Source: Paragordius varius (Eukaryota > Nematomorpha). From it: a stretch of DNA of 64,000 bases. Numbering within the stretch: the first letter of the stretch is position 1; the number at the start of each line of letters is the position of its first letter. Below, one piece after another: positions 15,601-24,294 of this stretch. Both the position numbers and the translations under genes were made by a program. The notes beneath the pieces were generated by a model. The model was not told the origin of the DNA, did not search any database, and saw only the letters and a list, made by a program, of their open reading frames with translations. The stretch lies in assembly GCA_964247055.1 (NCBI GenBank), contig OZ176059.1:682001-746000 (forward strand), written 5' to 3'.

Positions 15601-18600
15601 GTATATATAATCACTATTTTGTGCAAAGAATATTAATAAATATTTTTTCCTTATTATTAAGGTAAGAAATGGCATATTGAGATTCACTCAAGTGAGTGGA
15701 AACGAAAAGGGTGAGTATCAATGCATGTGCTCCAATTCGGCCGGGACTTCAACCCTAACCATAACACTGGATATAGAGGGTACTTGGATTTTTTATATTT
15801 AACATATCTGCTATATTAATATTCAATTATGGGAGAAATAGCCCCCAAAGTGTTAATAAACTTTAATATTTAACTCTACGTTTGGTTTTTAAATTCAAGT
15901 TATGAACTTTTATTTGAAAATTAATATTTTTAACATTTTTTTCCATTTTTATCGATACAGGAGTACCAGTTCTGACAATTACACCCTCTGGGCCTATCCG
16001 AGCCAAAACAGGGGATAATATAACGCTTGAATGTACAGCCGAGGGTGATCCAACACCTAGCATAAATTGGTATAATTAAATTTTTATGATCTATTTGCAT
16101 CTGTTCCATTATACTTTAAAATATTATGTTAATGCAATGGTTCCCAACCTTTTCTTTGTTCACGCCTCTAAGCCTAAATTTCTCTCTAGTTTTCTTGATA
16201 AATTGAATCAAGGCTGATTTTAATATAAATTATATGAGAAAAACTTATTATAATAGTAAACATTATGTTTATTAACATAAATTTAATGTTTCTCCCCATA
16301 TAAGCCCCTTTTAACAACTACTAAGTTAATAAATTGCAAATATCATAGCATGTTGATTATGGCATATGGTGTGCGCTTCCATTTGTCTATAAAATAAATT
16401 AACAAAAATATCTAGAAAATATATAGGATAAATAAATATTGGATAGCCATATAATCTAGTTTTAAACCCGTCACTAGTGTAGTGTGTTGTAATACTTCTA
16501 GTTAGTAATTGTAATGTTTAACTATATGCTAAAGTGAAACAAATTTACTAGGTTATTACCCAAACACATAAACCAAGAGGAACGAGATGCTGCTTACAGA
16601 CAACAAATTGATGGTTATGGGTATGGGGTTGGGGTTGGTGACATTGATTACGATGATTATACCAGGTTGGATGATATATTGCCCCCAGGTTCCACATCCC
16701 TCGAAAATGATAACCATGCTAACCATGCAAACGAGCTATTGGACTCCAATGGGGCCGTTGAGGTTAGGCGTGGGGATATTCCATCCATATCTCGCATTTT
16801 CGATATCATGGATCTAAGGCCATCCGATTCGGGTCGTTATGTTTGTGTGGCCAAAAATGCTTTGGGCACGGCCCAAGAATATGTACAGCTAATAGGTGAA
16901 CATTTTTACGCAAAAAAACTTTTTTTTAACGTCTACCATTTATTTTCCAATTTATAATTATTGGTATTGAGAAAAATGGTTAAATGCAATGTTATAATTT
17001 TATTAACTTTAATTCGGTGTTTAATACAGTATTTCTTTATAATTATGTAACATAGTTGGTGATGATGATACAAATGAAGTTTCACACAGTAACATTGTTA
17101 GTATAAAACCAAGGATTCATAAAGTCAAAAGTGGGGAAAAAGCTAGCTTAACTTGTCACATAGCTGATGGTAAATAACGCTTATAATTGTTAATTTTTTC
17201 AAATATATTTCCCATAAAATTATTTTTTAAATAATAATATATAAATATTATTTTCATTAAATTTAGGTCACCACGGATATAAAATTGAATGGAACAGGCA
17301 AAAGGGTTATTTCTTCCCTCGAAGCTATTACATAATTGATGATGGACATACATTTATAATTCCAAACGTTTCGCTAAGAGACTCTGGTGACTATATATGT
17401 CATGTCACATTAGTAAATGGCGAATCGTTATACGGTCTTACTACTGTGCAAGTTTCACGTAATATATATTTGTCACACCAAAATTCTACTAATATGCCAA
17501 TTACACATTAAATTCACCCCCCAAACATCTCAAATACAAACTTTAACATTATAAATTTAAAATAATATGCGGGTTTGAGCTAAAATTATATTTGATATTA
17601 AATATTTGATTTTATTATTTTTATTAGGATTTTTCGTTAATGCAAAATTACAGAAATTTATGTTTTTAGGTGTCCTGTTTTGGTAAATTTTTATTTTTGT
17701 ATATCAAAAAATTAAAATTTCTTGTATTTTTATTTTTTATAAAAATTGACAAAAAAAGCAATTGTTATAAAGAAAAAATACACCGAAATCAGATATTTAC
17801 TGTCAATATGAGTCAAAATAGACCAAAACATATAATTAGGGTGGGTATGAAATCTTTATGGATGAATTAAAAGTGTTAAAGGGTGAATTTGATGTGTAAA
17901 TAGTATATTACTTTTATAAGTTACAATTTTGTAAATTATACTATATTTAATTCCTAATACCATCCGCACCTTAATTTACAAATTTAAGGTTAGAATAACT
18001 ATATTTCCTGGATATATTTTAAGTTGATTTATTAAAGGTAAAATTGAATTGATGGTCTCTCCAGCATCTCAGAGAGTGGTAGAAGGTCAACCATTTACAA
18101 TTGCATGTACGGCAAAAATATTGAATATTCCTAATAATTCATTCAATGATGATGAAGGGGACAATGATAACTTTGTTAAACTTAAATGGGAAAAGGTAAA
18201 AATAAATTCTTATACGGATGATTCTGAATATATTTTAATTTTAACATATAATTTTTATGTTTGACAACATTTTTTTGAAATTTTCCATTAGATAATTGTC
18301 TTAGAATTGGGGATTAACGATTATTTTGGAGATTTATAAATTAAAAATCTTTGTCTGTTGACATATTGTGTTTTTCACGCCATTAGGAAAGTTAAACGTT
18401 TATTTAACCATTTATGCATTATGTTCTGTAAGTTTTAAGGATAGTTGTAGGTTTAATATTGGTTTTAAGTACTGTTGCAAAGGCAAGCTAAGGTTATATA
18501 CATTTAATATTGTATTCATTTTGACCAAAATTACCAAAATATAATGTACAGCCAAAAAAGTAACATAATTTGAACAAAACCGATTTTATAACCTACCTAT

Positions 18601-21160
18601 CAATTAAAATGTTTAACGAATATAAAATTATTTAGTGGGTTTGAGACTATGGATGCATTAATGCTTAAGACAACAACCCTGTTTATAAAAGTTAATTATT
18701 TATATATAGTTAATTGTATGTCGTTAAACCTTAAAGGTATTTTTTTTAAAAAACTATCATGTATTAGAATCATTATGCTTATTAGTATACTCATGTTAAA
18801 CATTTGCTGATTAAGCTAAAATACATATTTTGCCTCTATAAATAAATTTCATATCTTATATTTATTGTATCTGATAGACTCAAGGAACCGAACATGACAA
18901 TTCTGGACATGAGTCAAGGAAGGGAAATGAAAGAATCTTTACCGATTATAGCGGACTTTTAGAGGTTAGGTCGGCAAACCCTAGTCATAACGGATATTAC
19001 ACATGTTCAGGGACTGATGTTCATGGGAACCCATTTGAGGGAAATCAGGCCCGGGCTCACGTTTTAGTTGTTAAGAATCAGCATGGTGCACTCAATACCA
19101 ATTCTGATATAACCATTTTTGGTAATTAATTTTCGTCAATGCCATTTAATTTTTTGTGAATCTGTTTTTTATAAAAGACATCATAAGGTAGCTTAAAAGT
19201 TTAACCTCAATTTTGCGTAAATTTTAAGTTTTAGATAAGTTTGAAAAGTAACCGAACTAAGGTTGCTATCATTCTATGTATGGTGAACATTTTATATAAT
19301 GTCCATTGACACTAAAATTCCTAAAATTTTAAACTGTTTAAATATTAACAAAATAAAGTGAAAGAGTAGATATATAATATTCCAAAGTATGCATTGATTA
19401 AAAGAGATCCAACTCTATTTTATATTAATATATATGGTATTCATACTTTTTTATTATAAATAGTATTGAAAGTAAAATTTAAACAGTTAATCGATACAAA
19501 ATATACCCCTTTTTTCATGTTTAAAGTTCCATTTATATTTTTAGACAATGGAAATGATGTTGACAACGCCGTTGTTTCAAAACATGCTAATTTAATGAAT
19601 TCCCAAGAACAAACTCAGATTGACAACACTGAACATAGGCAAGAAATTGGCATGGCTTATAATCAAAAAGGGTAAAAATTAAAATATAAATATTAAATCT
19701 GCCTTACATTATGCATATAATTTATACTTATTTCTATAAAAACGAGATCTAGTGTAAGCCATTTCGGTATTATAAACGAACGGCTAAAAGAGGATTAAAT
19801 TACAATGTTTGTGGCCATTGTCTGGGTTTTTGTTTTTATTAGTTACATTTCTAATTAAAAACTGTATTTTTTCTCGATTACCGAAAATTTAACTAAATCA
19901 AACGAAAAATATCATACACTGCAGTAGACATATAAATAAATGCCCTTTTACCTCTTTAAAATACCGCAATGGCCTGTATATTTATAAATACTAAGGATGC
20001 TTTTTCCCCTCTACTAGCTTGACTTTGCTTTTCCTCGCGAGTAAGAATGTGCTTCGGACGATATACAAAATATTTAAACTTCATGTAAACAATGTGGTTA
20101 AATACATATTTTATTTGGGTTGAAGCTAGTTTCTTTAAAATAATTCATTCATATTATACGCTAAAAAATTTCAATTTAAACATCTACGATGGTTGGCGCA
20201 TTCAAATATCATTTATAAGTTCCAAAATAAGCATACTAAAAATCCTGCATTTTTTATTAGAATTAATACAGTACTTTTTATGTCCATTTAACATTAATGC
20301 TGGTCAATTCACATTATAGTCGGGCAATTAATAATAGCCCATGCTATTAAACAAATTTTGTCCATATTTTCAACCATTTGTTGTTTTTACCCATACTCTA
20401 TTATATTACCAATTGGCCACAGTAATGCGAATTTACCAATCAATAATGTGCATATTGTATTTTAAACATTAATTTATATTTAGTGAGGAAAACGAAATAA
20501 ATACGGGTGGAACACGCGGTTTTTCATTCTATAGAGGTTTGTACATATTTAAACCTTTTTCATCGATTAATAATCTCTTTTCATAATATAATTATATATA
20601 TATTTTGCAAATATAGAGTATAAATACGAGGGACCTGTTCATATGGGATCTCATATTAGTTCTAGTTCATATTCATACCATAACAGAACCATGAACGGTG
20701 TGAAACAAAATGGTTTAAATAACACTGTAACTCATAATTTCCATTCTCAACGCAATTCGTTAATGGCACATGATAAGCTTAACAATTTGATGTTATCTCC
20801 ATCATTGGAAGATACATCAAAAAATTATAAGATTATACGTAATCGTAATAAATTTGATAGAAATAATCAAGACAGCCCGAAATTGAACGATTTTAGGTAT
20901 GAATAAATTTAATAAATTTGTTTTATAATAATACTATCTTGAATAATTGCAAATTTTATAAATTATCAATTAGATCAAATAGCTATTTATTGCCGTCACA
21001 TAACCAACAACTAGTATCTCGACAACTATTTGACAAATTAATGTCATCAGATTTATCAGCATCGGAATCAAGTACTCATTCAAAGAGGTTAGCTCTTCCA
21101 TTATCCCATGCTTCGAAAATGCGTCATGAACAAAAATGTACATATATTTATATGTGTTAA
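342..21160 (+). CDS. HSPG2: Perlecan-like basement membrane proteoglycan core (UNC-52/HSPG2 type), 5' partial
   Basis: Secreted basement-membrane core protein. Exons: 342-490, 1538-1692, 2898-3038, 3391-3654, 4142-4228, 4814-4900, 5136-5254, 5339-5462, 6060-6185, 6297-6400, 7668-7757, 8502-8578, 8931-9067, 9244-9264, 9803-10007, 10505-10713, 10815-10941, 11364-11721, 12167-12500, 14265-14382, 15065-15231, 15662-15779, 15961-16069, 16552-16895, 17056-17169, 17267-17458, 18038-18195, 18878-19121, 19545-19671, 20484-20536, 20617-20896, 20974-21160. All borders are GT/AG and the phases agree throughout, giving about 1707 codons before TAA. Domain order is laminin-EGF, laminin IV, laminin-EGF, seven Ig, then a polar tail, which matches perlecan domains III and IV. 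The start lies left of the window. The last exon either stops at 21160 or splices out at 21137 to 34332; its last residues (after GAACAAAAAT) look like translated intron. No laminin-G domain was found. Fold and family are firm; the exact 3' end is not. Confidence 0.9.
510..798. mobile_element. MITE family A, copy 1
   Basis: Left end ACAGTAATAAAAATTGAAAT with ACAAAACGTAAAAATATAAA; right end is the invert (TTTTACGTTTTGTCCGTATA). Terminal inverted repeats of roughly 75 bp and a short middle. Confidence 0.75.
2374..2866. mobile_element. MITE family G
   Basis: About 493 bp. Left TATACCATTTTCACTTCAAG then AGTGTCCTTAAACA; right is the invert, ending CTTGAAGTGCAAATGGTATA. In a perlecan intron. Confidence 0.7.
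3788..4059. mobile_element. MITE family A, diverged copy
   Basis: Both ends recall family A (left ATGGACGAAACATAAAAA; right TTTTACGTTTTGTCTGTAAT). It lies in a perlecan intron and contains an AT run near its right side. Confidence 0.45.
4342..4632. mobile_element. hAT-type non-autonomous element
   Basis: 291 bp, starting CAGGGGTGTCAA and ending TTGACATCCCTC, flanked by a perfect 8-bp duplication GTTTAGCA (4334-4341, 4633-4640). Near-terminal GGCTTTGCGTGCCGC is typical of hAT ends. It lies in a perlecan intron. Confidence 0.8.
5634..5957. mobile_element. MITE family B
   Basis: Left ATACCATTTACAGTTCAAAT, right with GGGTGAATTTGAATTG units. The middle has the family's TAAGATTAAAAATTACC and ATGCCATAA. 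Confidence 0.7.
6652..6704. repeat. (AT)n microsatellite
   Basis: About 26 AT units with one C in a perlecan intron. Similar shorter runs lie at 4061-4107 and 7377-7398. Confidence 0.8.
7182..7316. mobile_element. MITE family H
   Basis: AAAGCAACACATTTTCTTCA on the left and AAAAAATGGTATA on the right, with GTTGCGTTTGCTTGAAAAAT inside. Confidence 0.45.
7399..7632. mobile_element. Near-perfect palindromic MITE in a perlecan intron
   Basis: Left TGCAGTCATGTATCCTTTAT, right ATAAAGGATACTTGACTGTA. The arms also match inward over AATATTTATACCCATTTAA, leaving a loop of about 60 bp. Total 234 bp. Confidence 0.7.
8199..8450. mobile_element. MITE family B
   Basis: Left TACCATTAGCATCTCAAATT with repeated CACCCCCAAACAATTTAAAT; right GGGTGAATTTGAGTTGTTCA, outer tip lost. 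Confidence 0.6.
8931..10007 (+). other. Perlecan Ig domain 1, with a 21-nt microexon
   Basis: A Pro-rich hinge is followed by an I-set-like Ig domain. B-strand Cys is in TFVCNIIDD (exon 8931-9067), the core Trp in FQLTWFK and the F-strand Cys in DTGLYACQATD (exon 9803-10007). Between them, 9244-9264 is a 7-codon exon (EPNQRNT) with AG before and GT after, in phase 0 on both sides. Confidence 0.8.
9462..9785. mobile_element. MITE family A
   Basis: Left ACAGTAAAAATTGAAATTAT, right ACGTTTTGTCCGTATAGTTT; long inverted ends. In the intron after the microexon. Confidence 0.75.
10505..10941 (+). other. Perlecan Ig domain 2
   Basis: Two exons (10505-10713, 10815-10941). The domain opens after a six-Gly run. 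B-strand Cys is in VSFDCKYG, core Trp in IQWYKHNG and F-strand Cys in DSGLYVCEVYS. The start at 10505 was chosen because it completes the G left over from 10007 to Gly and reads through; the nearby AG at 10536 does not. Confidence 0.8.
11364..12310 (+). other. Low-complexity linker between Ig 2 and Ig 3 of perlecan
   Basis: Exon 11364-11721 and the first part of 12167-12500 encode about 165 residues rich in Ser, Thr, Asn, Gln and Tyr, with a NNNNRQQQSGN run and no Ig hallmark. It looks like a flexible spacer, possibly O-glycosylated by composition. Acceptor 11364 (after AAAAAG) was chosen because the alternative after AACACAG meets a stop. Confidence 0.65.
12567..12786. mobile_element. MITE family B
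   Basis: Left ATACCATTTACAATTCAAGT, right GAACTGTAAATGGTA. In the Ig 3 intron. Confidence 0.65.
13560..14110. other. Unassigned less AT-rich stretch in the Ig 3 intron
   Basis: Composition is higher in G+C than the flanking intron, with long near-open runs on both strands (for example 13884-14135) but no motif I recognise. It may be part of an old transposon. Confidence 0.3.
14629..14975 (-). mobile_element. LINE 3' end fragment in a perlecan intron
   Basis: On the minus strand it reads ISKYIQIRRFSYYCHIQRLG, like the RT C-terminal 'R-R-x-x-Y-x-G-H-I-x-R' motif with the Gly changed. A TTAPRQQ tail follows, then a (TATC)n run (14629-14650) as 3' repeat. It is 5'-truncated and decayed. Family is uncertain. 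Confidence 0.45.
15065..15779 (+). other. Perlecan Ig domain 4
   Basis: Exons 15065-15231 and 15662-15779. B-strand Cys is in AQFDCRMKQD, core Trp in HIVWKRVG and F-strand Cys in KGEYQCMCSNSAGTS. The intron carries a complete MITE of family A. Confidence 0.8.
15272..15552. mobile_element. MITE family A
   Basis: Left ACAGTAAAAACTGAAATTTA with the shared CGGACAAAACG core; inverted right end. In the Ig 4 intron. Confidence 0.75.
15961..16895 (+). other. Perlecan Ig domain 5 with an internal insertion
   Basis: Exons 15961-16069 and 16552-16895. B-strand Cys is in ITLECTAEGDP, the core Trp is split across the intron, and the F-strand motif is DSGRYVCVAKNALG. Between Trp and DSGRYVC lie about 95 residues instead of the usual 40-50. 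The excess is Gly/Tyr/Asp-rich (GYGYGVGVGDIDYDDY) and Asn/His-rich. Confidence 0.75.
16135..16322. mobile_element. hAT-type remnant, second family
   Basis: Starts CAATGGTTCCCAACCTTTTC followed by TTTGTTCACGCC, which matches the inverted right end of the 54.5-kb element. The right end is less clear (near CAACTACT). It lies in the Ig 5 intron of perlecan. Confidence 0.4.
17056..17458 (+). other. Perlecan Ig domain 6
   Basis: Exons 17056-17169 and 17267-17458. B-strand Cys is in ASLTCHIADG, core Trp in KIEWNRQKG and F-strand motif DSGDYICHV. An acidic DDDTNE stretch leads into it. Confidence 0.8.
17494..17908. mobile_element. MITE family B, diverged or interrupted
   Basis: Ends recall family B (AAATTCACCCC left; GGGTGAATTTGATGTGTAAA right), but the middle is longer and unlike other copies. 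Confidence 0.4.
18038..19121 (+). other. Perlecan Ig domain 7
   Basis: Exons 18038-18195 and 18878-19121. B-strand Cys is in FTIACTAKI, core Trp in KLKWEK and F-strand motif GYYTCSGTDVHG. An Asn/Asp-rich loop (NNSFNDDEGDNDN) lies between the B and C strands. Confidence 0.78.
19545..21160 (+). other. Polar Ser/Asn/His-rich C-terminal tail of perlecan
   Basis: Exons 19545-19671, 20484-20536, 20617-20896 and 20974-21160 stay in phase and encode about 215 residues rich in Ser, Asn, His and Gln. No laminin-G, EGF or Ig hallmark is visible. The tail ends in a stretch with many Ser (SSDLSASESSTHSK) and a basic segment before the TAA at 21158-21160. A donor-like AAAAAT|GTACAT at 21137 offers another exit. 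Confidence 0.65.
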
Positions 21161-21199
21161 CGTCTATATTAACCTTATTTAGTTGATTATTTTGTAAAG

Positions 21200-21470
21200 T
21201 ATACCATTTACATTTCAAATGTACCCTCAAACAAGTCAAATTCACCCTATAAATGATGTGTGTTTTAAAGATTAAAAATTTTCCATATTTTTAAAAATTA
21301 AAATTTGTTTAAAATTAAATAATACTGAAAAATAATAAACTATGCCATAAGGATATATTTTATATTAATAATGAGTTATATGAGCCCCAAAACACAGAAT
21401 TTATTTTTAGGGTGAGTTTGAATTGTTCGAGGGTAAATTTGAATTGTTTAAGGGTGAAAATAATTGTATA
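21200..21470. mobile_element. MITE family B
   Basis: Left TATACCATTTACATTTCAAA, right GGGTAAATTTGAATTGTTTA. It lies just 3' of the perlecan stop. Confidence 0.65.
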
Positions 21471-21999
21471 ACATTATGTCCATCATTATTCTCGAATTCA
21501 TTTTTAAGGTATTTTATATTCTATATTTGCATTGCGCCTGCTTAAGTTTTATCGATTGGGCGTTTTAGGTTTAATATGTTATTTGCATGCATTTATCGTT
21601 GTTTTTTTAGCATCGATATATCAAGGTTTAATTCTAAGGTAATTAATAATAATTGTTTAATTTGTTGCTTTATATTTCATTGATATCCAACTTGGTCAAA
21701 TAATTATTTTCCAGTGAATTTCGTCAGAGCGGATTAAGGTGACTTTTGTCAGATTAAATTGAATTCCTAGGGCAATATTCCATTATACATATATTATTTT
21801 ATTATGCTTTAAATATTGGCCTCAGAACCATTCTGAATTCTGTTTGTATAGATTAGATGAGATAAAGCCTTTTATAAATCCAGAAAGGAGTGTAAATATT
21901 TGAATGTGATAGCGAAAGAAATGCAAAAGTTAAAAATTTGATTAGCTATTTATTTATATTATGTGATAAAATTTCGCAAAACGTTTCCAACGAATTAAT

Positions 22000-23060
22000 T
22001 GGTTTGAAATCTGGCTTCTCACTCTAGTCACGGGCTTTTGCCATTCAACTTAATTTGTCGAAACAATACAGACTCGTCGACAATATCTACCAAAGTTGAT
22101 TCTGGAACCCTTACATTTAAATCACTCTTTAATCGTAATCAGTTAATTTTATGAATTTACCCGCATTTCCTTATCATTATCATCACTTGATTATTCCCCA
22201 TCATACGATCTTAACCCCACCAACTATCCGCTTTCTTATAAGGAATTGTCAATCCACTGCTATCCTCTAAAATCTTAGTAAACAGATTTGTACCTACTGG
22301 CCCATATCACCATCAATTCCATTGCTTTCTAATGTAGCTGTGCAAAGTAAGTCGCCACTATAACATTAAAATTGGTGCAAAAATCTTCTGTGGGACTATT
22401 TCCATTTTACTTCATCTAACGGCACCAGGTAAAGGAAATTCAGTTTTGGAATATGGCTTAGTGGAAGTAATAAAAATTTTTCCCTACCTCATCGTCAGGC
22501 TCAATGAGTTTGCCTTTCATTTTTTCGATAGATGTGATATAATCTTCCAAGCTTGTTTTATATAATACCCTACAATAGTTTTTTCTTTGATTGACTGATG
22601 CCAGATGAGATTACAAACTAATAAAACAATGATTTAATTTACGTAATCGGGTCCATATATCAAAATCGATATGTTTCACATCTTTGTATTTGATTTTGAT
22701 TCCTTTTTTTCAAATATATTCCGTGGTATACTCTTTTTGTTCTTGTAACAGTGTATCCCCACCCGATTTGCCTGATGTAACGCCAAAATCTCGCCTGTGA
22801 TTAAAAGGTTAATATATAGGAGCTGGTACCACCAATCAAGGCTTCGTTACTTGATTGAACGAGTCAACAACTTCTTTCATCAAAGTTGCAGTTTGTTAGA
22901 ACTGTATATTGTATAGTATTGTGTTGCAACCTGAAAGCGATGAAACCAGTGTTATATTGTTGTTGCGAGTTAAATTACCCGCCAGAAAATTTCGTGGTAG
23001 GTCCTACGTTAGGCAGGACGGGTGTTTTGCCCGTTAAAACAGAGAACCCAACCTGGAGGA
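22000..23060 (-). pseudogene. Decayed ex-coding stretch, perhaps from a piggyBac-like DNA transposon
   Basis: Base composition is less AT-rich than around it. Read on the minus strand it gives short peptide-like runs broken by stops and frame changes, such as ALIGGTSSY, RQIGWGYTVTRTKRVYH and RKLNHCF, in an order that recalls the catalytic half of piggyBac transposases. The match is weak and from memory. No terminal repeats were found. It could be another decayed gene. Confidence 0.25.
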
Positions 23061-23910
23061 AAACTTATAAATACATATTGAATTTTTAATATAAATATTT
23101 TGATTTAACAATTATATGATCTATCATTGTATTATTGGTAGCTGTTTTGCCAGAGTCGTGCTTTGATAATGGATATGTCCGTCTTAAAATGGGAATTATA
23201 ACCTACATTTATTATTTAAATTAAAACACCAATTTTTATACATATATTTTCAAAAACTGCAATCAAAATTCTAGGTAGACAGGTAATATTACCACGGTAA
23301 CAATTAACTATTCTTTTCCGCAAATGAAGCAGAGTGCATATTCATTATTTAATGTTGGTTAATAAGAGATGTATTGCGCCACTTTAATAATTCTGACTTA
23401 ATTTTCCATTCGCCAACGGAAGCTTGCTCAACTGTTTAATAAAAGTGTCCTCTTTATTTGTATTTAAACTGTTTGTTCATGTCTAGTCATGTTGTCATGT
23501 CAAAATACCATGTTGTATTTCATCTAATATAAACAAACAACCCTTTCATATGTCAAAAATTTTACCATGATCTTCTCTTTACTTTCTATCATAGCTTTAA
23601 AAAATTCGTTAAAGATAAATTTATCATCAAGTTAAAATCGATAGCAATATTAATTTTCTATTGCATATGGCCGCTTTATCTTTGTTAGACATAAAAACAT
23701 TTATTAAATTTGAAGGCATGCACATGACACTTAAATTTTACCCATCTCATTGCGCCACATCTTCGATAAAAATTTGATTTGCGACATATTGAATATAGCA
23801 TAATTAATAAAGTTAAACAATTTTAAATTAGAGTAGAGAGACATTTATGCAATTTATTAGTATAATATTGCATTTGCAATAACTAAAGTTTAATAGAAAT
23901 TTAAATTATT

Positions 23911-23942
<32 letters not shown>

Positions 23943-24263
23943 ATCTTAACTAAGTTCGAATTGATTAATACAATTTAATGTGTGTAATAGATTAATTGAG
24001 CGATATGCAAAAGCGGATGCAAGGTTTTATTAGCTGGTTCAGGATTCAAATTTAGCTTTTTAAATTTTAATGACAATATTTTCTGGCAGCTGTATTTGCG
24101 AGCAGTATAGTTGGGTTTTCTCAATCATGAGGGATTGTTTAAATTAATTTTGTTTTGCTTAAAGCACTATTGTGTATCGTATTTGTTTGTAATTTTTTGG
24201 AGGTTTTATTTTTATCCATTAGGTAATAAGCCAGATTATACTTAAATCAGACTATACTATTCT

Positions 24264-24294
<31 letters not shown>

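Noticed and set aside
22886-23089. 67-codon open frame
   Set aside because: No recognised motif, no splice partner, and it overlaps the decayed minus-strand stretch.
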